This document shows, one piece after another, positions 11,047-23,600 of a stretch of DNA of 64,000 nt (positions are counted from its first letter, which is position 1; the number at the start of each line of letters is the position of its first letter). The notes beneath the pieces are model-generated. The model searched no databases. It worked only from the letters and a program-made list of their open reading frames with translations, and was not told the origin of the DNA. The translations under genes were made by a program, and so were the position numbers. Source of the DNA: Portulaca oleracea. Taxonomy: Eukaryota > Streptophyta > Magnoliopsida > Caryophyllales > Portulacaceae. Location of the stretch: positions 11,698,754-11,762,753 of the forward strand of contig CM055892.1 in assembly GCA_029582165.1 (NCBI GenBank), in the 5' to 3' direction.

Positions 11047-13514
11047 TGATGCATGCTTATCTGGGGGGGTTTATTGAATGAAAAAATTCATGAAAGTTGA
11101 CCCAAGGATAAACAAAGCACCATTCAATTTTAAATTATGTAAAATAAATCAACGACAAGAGTCATGATATTCAAAATGACACAAGGGTGTCGTTTGATTA
11201 TGCGACCGTGTCGTGCCTTCTAGGCGGACGACACGGGCATGTAATCATGACTTGGATGACAGGGCACTCGAATGTTGCAGGGGTCACAAGTATGTCATTC
11301 GACAAACAGAACCGTGACCACCCCACGGTTGGTATGACACGATTGTGTCGTCGAGTGACACGCTCGTCACCTTTGTGATGCTTGTTTGGTTTTAGAATGA
11401 CATGAAAGTGTCATTCAAAATCATGGGTGTGTCGTTTAACGACATAGGCGTGTCGTTTTGCTGTCTTGTTTTCTTCTGCTCTATTGCCCAATCTTCTTAC
11501 TCATCCGATGCTCCATGTGAAAGACTAATATACTCGTGGTGGTCCAATGGATCGTAATTTCCTCAGGTCAGTCGATCTTTCGGGGTCGTGAAATGACTGC
11601 AATACCCTTGTTCGTCCCAAAAATGATAGAAAGACATACTCCCCACCTCTTATTTGTGTTGAAATTCTAGAGTCCTCTGGAAGGACACGGGAGGATCCTA
11701 AGTACCGCCTGAAACAACGTGGGCGGAAATGTGTCACTTTACTTGACATGCCTATGAATGCCTCTGGCTTTATCATTTGACCCAGTCATCACCCCGTTTG
11801 GTCTCAATCTTGCTCGGGATTGCTCTTTGAGGTCGAATTTGAGTCTTCAGGCCTTTAAAGGCATCAAAAATGCGTTCAACTTTGTTCTTTTGGCTTCATT
11901 TCTATTATTTCAACTACCAAACCTACAAAACAATCAAACTCATATTAAGTTCCAAACATTTATGGGTAAAACCAAGTAAAACACTCAATCTACGGGTATC
12001 TATTATGCTCAATTCCAGACCAAACATTCGTACCCACAAAGGCTCCATCCTGCTCAAGGAACAAATCTATATCTATATTGCGCCTGAAGGGATAAGGATG
12101 GGGATGGGGCAAGGTTTTAAATCCTTGCGTAGGGAAGGCCCGGCGATGGGGACAAAATTTCGTCGTCCCCGCCCTCGTTTCCCAACTCAAGAAAGTTTCT
12201 TGTCATACATCCCCACCATTCTATCCTTGATTTCTATTAAAATACATAAACACCCTTCTTACGTTAAATTTATATACATAATTTAGGGGAGTGTAATATT
12301 GGTTAGTCAAAAACTCTAGTCGTATATAAATAACTTATTTTCCCTAATCGTAATTTCTCACACTCACTCCCTAATTAGCTTAGTATGAGTCTTACACACA
12401 TCCCCGCCTGGTTTGGGTACCCGATGGGGATAGGGATGGGGGAAATTTTTCCCCCTACAGTGGGTAATGAGCGGGGTCAGGAATATACCCCGTACCTGAC
12501 CCACCCCACTGTTATCCCTATTTCCAATATAGCGGTACCACTTACTTGGATTAGAGATAGACTTTCATTTAAAGCGATTGAATGCTTCGATAGCTTCCTC
12601 TTTGGTTAATATCAGATCAAGACTCTAATGTTGTCCGTTGGCCTTTTCTTCTTTTGTTCTCAACCCAACCTTAGCCAAATCCCCCTATATTGTTTACTTC
12701 GCTGCTCGAAACTCCCATGTGTACTAGCCAATTTTTTCCAGTACGCTCTTCCTCTCTTATCTTCTGCAAAAGGCTTGATAATCTCATTGATGTCACCTTC
12801 GTGTCTTTATTTCCATAAACCCCTTTTGTCCATTCCAAGATCCATCAGTTGGGTAGGTGGGAGGTTAAGATCGACAAGGACTTGTGGTTGAATAATGTTT
12901 GATTAGGAATCTAAATTGAGATGTAGTGTTTGAGGTTTGGCCATCCTCTACATATATATAAGAGGGTTAGGTGGATGGTTGTTAGGTCCAAACTTAGTGG
13001 GAATGAATGAGATGTCGGTTATCCCCATAGCACATTAGCATAGTCAAGAACAAATAAATCCAAAGACTAGTCAAGGATAAAGGGTAATTACCTAGTTCTT
13101 TTCCCAAAGCTAATTTCTCCCCCACGTTCATTAATCAAACCTAAGGTCTACCTCGTGACTATCGCAAGAGTCTTCTTGGTGTCGTACCCCCTCTAGTAGG
13201 CCTCAAATCTGTGCACTATCTAGTTCAATGATCATCCCCTTGCCCACCAGATTTTATGGGTAATGGGGTTCTCATGTGAAAGTGTCTCCTAGAAGATGAG
13301 TCCACCTCAACTTATGGGTCATCGACATTAGTTGTCTTTCTCAACCATCGATATATTGTGGGCCTTATGTTCACATCCCTAGCTTGATTCTCATGCCTGT
13401 CGATACCCTTTTTCCTAGAGGATTTGTAGCATTTGATTCCACTATGGGCTCACCTCCAAATTCATCACCAGCCCAACTAGCAAAGCTACCTATAGCTTCA
13501 GAACTTCTTCCTGG
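11047..13514 (-). other. LTR-like and decayed repeat sequence; 5' limit not found
   Basis: The minus-strand LTR should end at 11047 (GCATCA), but no matching start could be placed. The stretch contains GTGTCG/CGACAC-rich, partly palindromic motifs at about 11185-11460, comparable with the block at 3300-3720. At 12080-12540 there are runs such as GGGGATGGGG with CCCCGC counterparts on the other side, suggesting an old terminal-inverted-repeat element. No gene is supported; the open frames here are short and overlap on opposite strands. Confidence 0.3.
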
Positions 13515-15103
13515 CAAGGTTGTTAGAATCGATGAGCGTAATTAGGATCGAAATCGTAGAATCGGATCAAGGATCGTAAGATTGTAAATACAATAGAAAA
13601 ATATCAAAAAATTCTATAATAGCTAAAATCTCAATAAATGTTCACTAATAATGAAGCAATACATTAAATTGTATATTTAGTGGATAACATTAATACAAAA
13701 TTATATTGATACGACAAAATTTTAAAGACAATAATGTGCGCAAACATTATTAAACTCATGTAGGATCGAAGATCGAATCGTAGGATCGTAGAATCGTATT
13801 GCGATTCTAAAACAGAATATTTATGTTAAACCAGGATCGTAAAATCCAAAATACTTTAAGATCCTAACAAGAGTTGGATCGATGGAAGGTTTTTGGACAG
13901 TGGCGGATCCAGGATTCATATTCAGTGGAGTAACCAACAATTAACTAAAAAAAATTGAAATTTAGCAGTACTAAAAAGCTTGACTGCAACTAAAATAGTG
14001 AACTTAACATTAATTATAAAACTGGTATTAAACATAAATAAGTACCTAATAGTCTGATCCACTTTCTTGATTCAACAGAGAATCTGTCATTCGGGGGCTC
14101 GAATGAGACTCTGATTCCCTGGCTACCTTCTTAAAAACTCTCTCCATTGTAAGATGTAATTATAAAGTTAATTAATTAGATACACATATCACAAGCCTAA
14201 AACACAAGAGCACTAACAAAGAAAGTTGAGAATGTCACAAAACCAACACAATTGAAAGCTAACAAGTCTATTAGCTATCAAGTAAGTATTCAAAAGCCTA
14301 AAAATAGTAAACTATGCATCCAATTAACAAATTTTATTTCACAATTGTTCACAATTATTTCACAATTACTCACATAAACCAATTATTCATAAATTTAATT
14401 ATATTGACCCATTTAACAAATAGCAAATCAATGTAAAAAAACAAACCCTAATTTACCCCCATGTAAATTGAGTTGAGAGAAAATTGAGATTTGACGATGA
14501 ATTGACAACGAATTGATAATATTCAGAACTTAAAGAATAAATTTACTATAATAAATCACAAGAAAATGTTGAATTGAGAGAAGAGACAAAGAAATTGGGA
14601 ATGAGAAACTCACTCTCTCACTAATTGGGGGCTAGGCTTGGGCGGAGTGGGCGAATGGCAGGTGTGCGGCTGTGAGTGGAGGTGCAGGCCGAGGGTGGAG
14701 GTCGAGCAGCAGCTGTGTGCGGCGACGATTTGGTGGTGTCGGTGACGGTGACCGGTGTTTGAGACTGGGAGGGTGGGTGAGAGAGAAATAGGGTTAGGAG
14801 AGGAAAATTTTGGGGAACAAATTATGATATTTGCTTCTACTAACCTTCGAACTCACACACCCTTTGACAAAGTATGCTTTTCGCACGCTACATTACCACT
14901 GGGCTATCTTTCATTTTCTGAAGCTTTATTGGATGCAATCTATATAAGTATTATGCTTAATTTTTTCTTTTTCAAATACTATTTTTTTTTTCAAAATTTC
15001 AGAGGAGTGAGTTGACTCTACTCCCTATATATCAGATCTGCCCCTGCTTTTGGATCATAAACGCGTAGAATCGTTGATTTGGATCAGAATTTTAATAACT
15101 ATG
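13515..15103. mobile_element. hAT-like non-autonomous element (outer)
   Basis: The ends are imperfect terminal inverted repeats: CAAGGTTGTTAGAATC on the left, and CATAGTTATTAAAATT when the right end is reverse-complemented. The element is flanked by a perfect 8-bp duplication CTTCCTGG (13507-13514 and 15104-15111), the hAT signature. The outer parts carry many subterminal GATCGTA and GAATCG words (13545-13860, 15055-15085). No transposase frame is present. A second element at 13898-15046 is inserted inside. Confidence 0.8.
13898..15046. mobile_element. hAT-like element with CAGTGGCGGATCCAG termini, nested in another hAT-like element
   Basis: The left end is CAGTGGCGGATCCAGGA; the right end reverse-complemented is CAGGGGCAGATCTGATA. 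The flanks TTTTTGGA (13890-13897) and CTTTTGGA (15047-15054) are an 8-bp target duplication with one mismatch. The interior has a GC-rich 14640-14760 stretch (minus strand: 5'-leader-like) and the small frame 14755-15015, which has no recognisable domain. Related ends occur at 30924-33624 and 35252-36073. Confidence 0.75.
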
Positions 15104-17030
15104 CTTCCTGGCCAGCATGTTCCTAGCAGGGAGGAACCTCTATTTTAATCATTGACTCTTCATTCGTCACCCTTTGTGTAAAACGGAAAGATAAGTGGGA
15201 AAGCCACCAGCTTGTTGGAATACAAGGGCTCCTCCCCAAATTTGATGGTGTAACCTTAATTCTGCAACCATGTGAACTGCAATCCCACAATGCTTGCAAA
15301 AATAGAACATATTTTTGTAACGAACTCTTACCTAGATGGGGCTTTCCCGATCATCAACAAGGAAAGGCTCCTGGGAGAAATGGCTTGGCCAGATAAGTCC
15401 ATCCTAACCTTCATTCTCATCCGGATCATGTCAGTCTCGTATGGGATTCCGTACTCTTGTAATTCCTCCAATACTTGTGCAAGCGACTGGAGTGCACCTC
15501 GACATTTGTGTTTGAATGGTAAGCCCTCCACATTGACCCATCGAGCAGTGCCACAGAAATTCATACTCTCCTTTGTGTCTTTTCACCACAATACTGCCCT
15601 CAAGGGCATCATTTTATGCTTTCATGAGATCGTGTAATTCCAGGTTTGAAACCTGGAAAGGGAAATGATAGCCACTATCTCCCACTTTTTTTTACCCGGA
15701 AATGGCCAAGTCGATGCACTTTGATTATTTGCAGTTGGATTTAGGGTCGTGACTAATTAACTGGCAACCAATACAGGCCGCTTTGGTTAGGTGACAATTT
15801 CTCTCACAAACTTCAACTCACTGGGATTAAAAGAAAAAGGAGAGGCAAAATGGGACCAAATGGAGTACTGATCATGTAGGACCAGGATCTTTGTTAGGCA
15901 TAAACAAAAGAAAAAAAAATTACAGTTATTGAGTTTACATTACTAGGTAGACAAAGGTTTACCAAAGAATTTGCCTAAGTGGAGGTTAGGTGGCTCCCAT
16001 TCCTATTACTTCTCATCTCATCAGCAGACTAATATTATCCAAGGGTAATAGTGATCACTTCCTTACTGTTCTCCTCCCCACTTTCCTCTCAACAGAGTTT
16101 GTTAGGCCAACCATGTGCATCACATTAACATTGCTATGAATGGAGTACTTACTTTTAACCCAGTCATCATGGCATAGCCCACCTTAGGTTGAGACCTCAT
16201 GAGGCCAACAGGACCCTATTTTTTGGAATGTGCAAGTTCCAACCATTCACCTAAACCGAACTCACTGATAGTCCGATATTAAGCTACAGCCTTTTGTTTT
16301 CAACAATGCTACAAGAGGGTTTTGTTTTTTTTTTGTTTTTTTTTTTGGTTTTCTTTATTTGGAGTTGTGGGGGGATTAGTGGAGAAGTTAAATTCATGCT
16401 TTGTTTCAGTAATCAGATTTTCTGAAAGCTGGAATGAACTCAAGTTTGCATCCCGACTCCTAGCTTAATTTAGCATCTGAATATATATCTCAAAACTTGG
16501 ATAATAACACGGAAGTTCACACCCAAAATAACAGGGGAAAAAGGTAAAGAAAACCCAAAGAAGTGGTAGCTAGGCGGCGACAACCCCATGTCCAACCTTC
16601 CTACCAAGCTTCAAACCTTGGTGGATGCAAAATTTCCCATTAGGTGGAAATTGAGAAGTTGATGATCATGCTTGTCATATACAATTTGGTACCTCCCTTC
16701 CCCAACCTATAAACCTCATTCGTGCTTACCTATAAGATATGTGTCCAATGAGCAGGTCAAATTTACTTAAATCCAGCAAAAAAAAAAAAAAAAAAAATAG
16801 AAGAGAGAAAAATCAAAGGAAGCTATTCGCCAACAGTCAAAAGGGGTCACCAGCAATTGAGTAAAACATCTAGATTAGGGCCCTCACAGACCGAGATGAT
16901 AACTCACATTGAACCTTGGCTATGGCATATCATTCATTAGCTTAAAGAGAGGCAGGCAGGGGAATTGTCAAACTGGAATCACACTGCTAAAATGATCTGT
17001 ATTGTGACTCTTCTATAACAGAGCAAGTAT
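15104..17030. other. Intergenic sequence, no supported gene
   Basis: The minus frame 15328-15564 contains WVNVEGLP, vaguely like DUF4283 of retroelement ORFs, but it is too short and diverged to call. A T-rich run lies at 16321-16350 and a poly-A run at 16779-16797. Nothing else is recognisable. The 3' end of the RRM gene lies just to the right. Confidence 0.4.
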
Positions 17031-17256
17031 AAATATTCATATTTTTACACCATTAATCCAATGCGCAGAAGCGCAAAGGGATTACATACATTAAACACTC
17101 GAGAAACAGATATTAACTGGGTGTAGGCCCACCACAGTTTTGTATATTAATCACTACTAAAATCTGTTGGTAAAGCTTGGTTGAGCCAGTACAAATATGC
17201 AAGGATATACATCTTTACATAAAATCCAGAAAAGAAAACAAATCCTGGAGTAATTG
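17031..17256 (-). other. 3' untranslated region of the BPA1-like gene (approximate)
   Basis: AT-rich sequence following the stop codon. No clear AATAAA was found on the minus strand, so the cleavage site is a guess. Confidence 0.4.
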
Positions 17257-17646
17257 TTACCTTTGACCACCTTGGTTACCCAAATCAGCTGCTGCTTTGG
17301 CTGCCTTGTTCAGAACATCAGAAACCCAAAGAGCTCCCTTAGAGAAATAACTGCTGTTTACCACTGCAGTAGCAGCTGCAGCCGCAGTTCTGCCAGTGAA
17401 CATAGCAGCTGACTTTGTTGTCTCTGAAACATGGAACTTCTCATCTACAGTCTTGACAGCTTGCACACCAGCATAAATCTTGTCAGTGAGCCCAATTTTA
17501 CTGCTCAACTCAACCACTTTGGCAGCGGCAGTGGCTGATACCCCATGCGACTCATCGAAGGCCTTGGCCTTGGTTAATGCATCTTTGCCTAAGTCATAGC
17601 CTTTGGCTATCATGGTCTTCACCACTTCCTGTGCCACCGTTACAGC
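17257..17646 (-). CDS. BPA1-like gene, coding exon 4 (residues 103-231) and stop
   Basis: Acceptor GGAGAG|GCTGTAACG at 17647; TAA stop at 17257-17259. It codes the helical C-terminal half: VAQEVVKTMIAKGY, KDALTKAKAFDESHG, SSKIGLTDKIYAG, NSSYFSKGALWVSDVL and KAAKAAADLG. The acceptor is fixed by frame: using the AG two bases upstream would give an immediate stop. Confidence 0.92.
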   Translation of the reverse strand, partial: AVTVAQEVVKTMIAKGYDLGKDALTKAKAFDESHGVSATAAAKVVELSSKIGLTDKIYAGVQAVKTVDEKFHVSETTKSAAMFTGRTAAAAATAVVNSSYFSKGALWVSDVLNKAAKAAADLGNQGGQR

Positions 17647-20600
17647 CTCTCCAGGGGAGGAAACAAAAGCGTGTGTTCCCTAACCAAATTTGTTCAAATT
17701 TTATCATGTGTATCAGTCCTAATGATCTGTATTCTCAGTCAAGAAATTACAAATACACTAGCCCTTGAGAAATATTAAAAGCCTAAAATGTCAACCAGGA
17801 ATCATAGCCGTCAATAAAATCAGAAATACCAAACACGTCATTCAGATTCAGTTTAGGGTAAATTGGAATCATGTTAGTATTTTCCAATGCAATGCAATCA
17901 ACTATAGTTATCTAATCCAGTTTGGATGCGTCAAAATTGGTAGAGCTTAGATCTGCATTCTTCTTCAACAGAGGCAGATCTGGTAAAGCGAAAGTTTACC
18001 TTCCCAATAAAAGTTGTGATGAATACTCAATTCTACGTTACGTGGACTCAGCTTGCAGTGTCCATTATGGATATGTTTCCACTTGTAAGCCATACTTCTA
18101 AAAGAACATTATTTACACCAACCAAACAGGTACGAATTTAGTAAAAGTCAGAATGTGAAACCTGATTGAAAATAAGTCCTTATAAATTCTGTGTTAGCTA
18201 TGGCCGATCACTTATCAATAAAATATGTAATGTTATTCTAATATGAGGTGACAAACATCCATGCCCAGCACTGATTGGTAAATGGCAAGTGCCAGAGATA
18301 GTACTTGACCCAAAATGAAAGTCTGAGTGGCACAAATTGGGTAAATGGAATTGCAAGCTTAGTCCATCAGTGGACCTAGCAAACAGGTGAACTGATTCGG
18401 GTTTGGGTCGGATTAAGATCAGTTCATAATGGCATCTTTCAGTTCGGGTTTGGGTTAGGGTTTAGGATGACTTCGAGTGCGTCTTACTCGGGTTGGTTTA
18501 GGTGAGGTTCTTTCAGATCGGGTTCTATTTTGTTTTGGGATCATTTAGTGTGGATCTCAATCGAGTCACTTTTCGTGTAACGGTTCAAATTGGTTTCGGG
18601 CTGGGTTTTCTTCGGGATTGGGTCATCCATCCGGATGTCGGTTCAGATCCGGGTTCCATATTTTCAGTTCGGGTCTCGGGTCAGTTTTCCCAGGTCTATG
18701 GACCATCATTCAGTATCAAGTGATCAACAGGTATAACAGCCTTTTAAAATATCAACAAGGCATGCAGCAGCAGTACTCAAGATATCTTTCAATGTGACTG
18801 AAGTACGAGACATACCAAAACAAGACATAATGCAAAAAAGATAAGACAGATGGTCACACAATGCAGTATTCTACTATGTTACTCCGACTCTTCATTTTCC
18901 CTGTCGGACCCTTGATACCCGGACAAGGGTACGACACTCGACACTTCAAATTAAAATGAAAATGTATAAAATTTCTTTAAAATTGCCGAGTCCGACACCC
19001 GTATCCGTCTCCGATATGGACACGCGTACTCGAGTCTGAGTAACATAGGTATTATGTAAGAGACAACTAGCACAAAAAGGTATATGTAAAAACTGAAAAG
19101 GCATCTTAAGACAATACACACCACGTTGCCAGACCCATTTTCATTACTCCAAGCGGCCCTGCTGAAGGGATCATATTCATCCGCATAAGATCCCCAAGGA
19201 GTGATGCATACAGACTGATCTACAATTGTGGCTCCCTGAAACCAGGAATCTGAAAGTTATTTACCAGAGAACTCTACAAGCAAATTTCATCAAAGAAAGG
19301 GTGTAAGGGAAGAAATATGGCAAGCAGCATGTGTAGGCATAAATTACAAATATGAGGAAAGACTGGTTTAGATTTGTTAACATAACATCAAAAACTTCTG
19401 ACAAATCAAGGTTTACTAGAAAACACAGCAAGCAAAGGACAATGCTTTTTAACTTGTATTGGTTACTGTAAATCCCAAAAGTCACCAGAAACTTCTCTAT
19501 TAAGGTCCACTCACTTGCAACTTCCATAAAGGATAAGAAGATCCATAAGCTACTAATCCAAATTCTGATCACATGCCTCAAGCAACCTGAGAAAAGACTA
19601 TAACATGTGTTTGGTCTCGAATCGAGCTTATTTTATGCCCCTAAATTCAGATGTTTCGCTTGTTTGATCTCTAGTTTTAGGTTAGTTACTATTTTTTAAG
19701 TGTTTTGTAGGTTTTGTGCTAGAAATAAAGGAAAAGAGGTAAAAAAAAAAAGACAGGTTTGGAGGCATTTTGGAGCCTCGGAACTGAAGCCGGAACTTCA
19801 AGATCAAACCTGAACGAGAAAAGTCAAGGCAAACAGAAGCCACAGGTGTAACACAGTGTGTCACAACCATGACAAATGAGGTAAAGAAGCATTATTTGGT
19901 GACACGGCTGTAACAATTGCATGTCACGCCCTTGATATTTTGTTCTCAAGCTCGTGACATTTAATTTAGCCATTGAAAAACCCCTCTTTCAACACCATCC
20001 CTGTTGTACAAGCCTTACCCAAGAGCAATGCTCCCTAACAAAATGGTGTCCTTGTCAGAGATGACATTATTTAGTTAATTTGGTTGTTTGGTTTGTGCGA
20101 ATATTGTTTGTTGCCTTCTTAGCTGTTAACAGAAAAAAAAGACAACAAATATTGGAAAATTGAAAAATCAAAATAAAAATTTGCTAAATGACTGTGAGTT
20201 GGAAGGTCGCGTTATAGTAGATTGACTATAGTACCTTCACTTGATAATTGTCAAAACCTCATTGTCATTGACGATATGAGGGACAAACTACCTCCTCCAC
20301 CTCCTCCTAAGGTCACTCTAAATGACCAATTGTACCCTTCATATGACCCCCCTACCGTATGTTTTGTGTTATTGGCCTTACCCAAAGGAGTGACGTTTGA
20401 CCCAAAGCATCAACATGCCCAAGCCATACCTGTAAATAAGGGCTTTGCTAGCCTTTACGAGACAAACTACATTGATATTTAATATGGAATACATGAATTC
20501 TTACTGATTATCAACAAGGATGCTAATCTTTTCTGCATAGGGATATTGGATTCTTCTTTAGAATCAAACACAGGGATGTTGAATTCGAATCTTTCATCTT

Positions 20601-23600
20601 TAGGGAGCATTTGGTTACAATTACTTCTCGAGAAAGTTGACCTCCCGGGAAAGTTGGTCAACTTTCCCTAGTTGACCAAACTTTCCCATGTTTGGTTGTA
20701 AAATGAGGGGAGGAAAGTTTTGAAGTGGGTCCCTCTATTTTCCCAAGGTGGATGGGAAAAACTTTTCCATAGGGGCGGGGCGAGGGGGGGGGGGGAGGTT
20801 TTTTCCCCATAGGAAAGGGAAAGTTTTTATAACTTTACTTCCTAAAATGCCCCCGAAAACTATTTTTAAATCAATATATAAGGGTAGGTTGGACATTTCA
20901 AATAAAATTTCCTACAAATACTCTCATGTTTTCAAATGTAAACCAAACCCTGTGAATTATTCTTTCCCAAAGAAAGGTTTCCTAGGAAAAACTTTCCCGG
21001 AGAAAGGTTTCCCAGGAAACATTTTCCCGAGAAAGAACCAAATGCACCATTAGATGTTTACCATTCTCTATCACTTCTCCTAGAACTTGAAACACATCAT
21101 GAGCAGTCCTAGAAACTAAGCAATTTAACGCATCTCTCATGCTTAAGACAACCTTGTCATTGCACTAACATAATCATGACTAGTAATTACAAGTAAATAG
21201 CTAAAATAGCCCCTAAACCTAACATGTTATAGTTAGTGAGAAGGAGGTACTTACACTCAGCAGAACAGCAGTTTCCAAAGCATAACCATCTCTGAATGTC
21301 ACATAAGCTGTACAACCATATTCACCGGACCTAGAACATGGTAACAATCAAACATCATAAACAAATTGATGGAGATTCACCTTGCCTTGGTCTCACATTT
21401 GGAGACCCAAGGTTCATGGAGGATAATGGAGATCAACCCAGCCCATATATTTGTGTTTTCTTTATTAGTAGCTATGTTTGTTATATTAGTATTTGTATTT
21501 TCCTTATTAGTAGCTAAAGTTTGTTATAAGGCATAATTTTCCTTATTAGTAGCTAAAGTTTGTTATAAGGCATAATGCCAAGTATTATTTAGTTAGATTA
21601 GGCGTCCAGCAGAGGAGTTTAGAAGAGTCTAGAAGGGGAGAATCCTAGTCTTGGACGCTAGTTTTGTAACTAATCCCATCAGGATTAGGAAAGCCAAAGG
21701 GAATCCTAGAAGGATTCATCCTTAGGCTGCTTAGGCGCCAAGTTTAGTAATCCTAGAAGGATTAGGTCTTAGTCTAGTATAAATAAGGAGGTTTGTAACG
21801 TCTAAAGGCACACGGCTTTTGATTATGAATATAAACAAGCTTTTGCTTATCCTGAGAGTTTTCTATAACCCTCTTTCCTTTTCTACTATTGTATCTTGAA
21901 TTGGCTATTCAAGTGGTGAGGTAGAACTTGTTTCCTATACTTAGAAGGTGTTTCTGTAACTAAGTAGAAGAGCAAGGAGCCCTAGGGATTCAACTTGTGG
22001 TGTTTCTGTATCAAGTTCGATTCTCCTTGAACTATCCAAATTATCCATCTTTGTTGAGCTATCCTATAGCAACCCTAGGTTTTTTGAAACCTTACCCTAA
22101 CCCTAGATTGGTTGCACGTCTCCCTTGATGTGTAATTGATTCCCAGACCTAGCTTTGCATCAGTTATACATCACAAATGAACCCACCAGTGAGTAGCCGG
22201 GTGCCAATGTTTCACTTCTCATAAGGAGATAATCATTATAGATGACGTAACACCACCAAACCACTATCCAGTGCAACATTTGGTTGAAAGTTTCTTCCAA
22301 AATTTTGTCTAAGAATTTATAAATTTTTGAAAAGAATACATGTTCCATAGAATCTAAGGTGAGTTGAGTTAGGCATACATGGATAATGACAAGTTGGATC
22401 CTTGTGGCGCTCCTGAACTACAAAATAAGGCATGCTGGGTGTTGGCCAAGGAATGCCCATATGATGCTCAAGTTAGCACAATGCTCAAGGAAGATTTTCA
22501 AGTAATTGATGAGAGAGTCAATGTTTCAACTTTCAAGGTAGAGATAGGGAAGTGAGACTCTTTTCACTGGAGAGGAAAGAGGGAGGTGTATAGGGAGGTG
22601 TGATTGAATGTCTTTCTCATGTGTTGTCAAATCATGAATAATTCTCCTTTCTCTATCGTAGTAGATCAGATCGCAAAAATGTGAACCTTGTATTAAAGAC
22701 TTATAGTACTTTCATGAAGAGCGTTGTTCGTTAATATTCTTGTTCAAATTGCCTCTTTCTGCATGAACTTCTCTTCATGTGCCAAACCCATTAGTCTCCG
22801 TCTATAAACTTCATCCACATTTCCCCCTTAAGATAAATATCTAGCAGAGCCTTATAACCCACTAATCTTGCAGTCTTGAAGTTGCTAAGGGATTTCACTT
22901 ATAGCAAAAGAGGAAAGTTCTTTGCTCTTTTGATACTTCTTGCTTGTTTCCTTGATATTTTTACCGCGAACTACTCTTGAATTGCTCAATAATTTTACAC
23001 TTGGATTAGCATCTTCAAAGCCCCATGTTCGGCAGCAACCTTTTTGAGAGGGAGACTTTGAGCTCGAATGACCCATTTTATGTCTGTAGAGGGTTCTACG
23101 ATACCTTTACCTAATTCGCAAACCTCCCAATTTGGGCTTCATCGATGGATATTCGACTGGGGACGCCTTATTGCGTGTTATGATTGGGCATTGCTCTTTT
23201 CTACAAGGTTCACTTATTGAAGTCAGGGCCCCGCTCATTATCATGCGGTTAGAGGTGCCTCCAACTTTCATAGCCCCTTTTCCTCATAGTCTTCCTGAAG
23301 ATCACTGTAAGCTATGTTATTTATACAAGTCTATTTTTTGACGAGGTGGCATAAAAAAGTGGGGATCCTTTTGTCGTCTCCCTCATGTTTTATATGGGTG
23401 TAATCGAGGACAAGATGAGTTTTGGTTTCCTTATTGCTAAATGATCCTTCAAAGATTAGCAAAGTATTAACTATGGTCTAGGATCCAATAACCTTGGATA
23501 TGGAAATACCTAACCATAGAACTCATCCAACAACACAATATTTAAGGAATTTTAGGAGATTGATTGCAAAATCAATAAAGCACAAAAACTTATGATCAAC

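Larger units (their letters stand above)
17647..19121 (-). other. Intron 3 of the BPA1-like gene
   Basis: GT-AG intron of about 1.5 kb. It contains a stretch rich in TTCGGGTTTGGGTC-type words at 18390-18700 and a hAT-like MITE at 18874-19048. The open frames inside (18502-18723 and others) are shadows of these repeats. Confidence 0.85.
19236..21254 (-). other. Intron 2 of the BPA1-like gene
   Basis: GT-AG intron of about 2 kb. It holds LTR-like debris (19610-20220), a gag-like fragment (20222-20482, plus strand) and a Tourist-like MITE at 20603-21049. Confidence 0.85.

Noticed and set aside
14755..15015. 86-codon plus frame
   Set aside because: Lies in a hAT-like element and has no recognisable domain.
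15328..15564. DUF4283-like fragment
   Set aside because: Only WVNVEGLP fits; too short and diverged to support.
20748..21053. 101-codon plus frame
   Set aside because: Falls within the Tourist-like MITE and reads through G-runs and inverted repeats.
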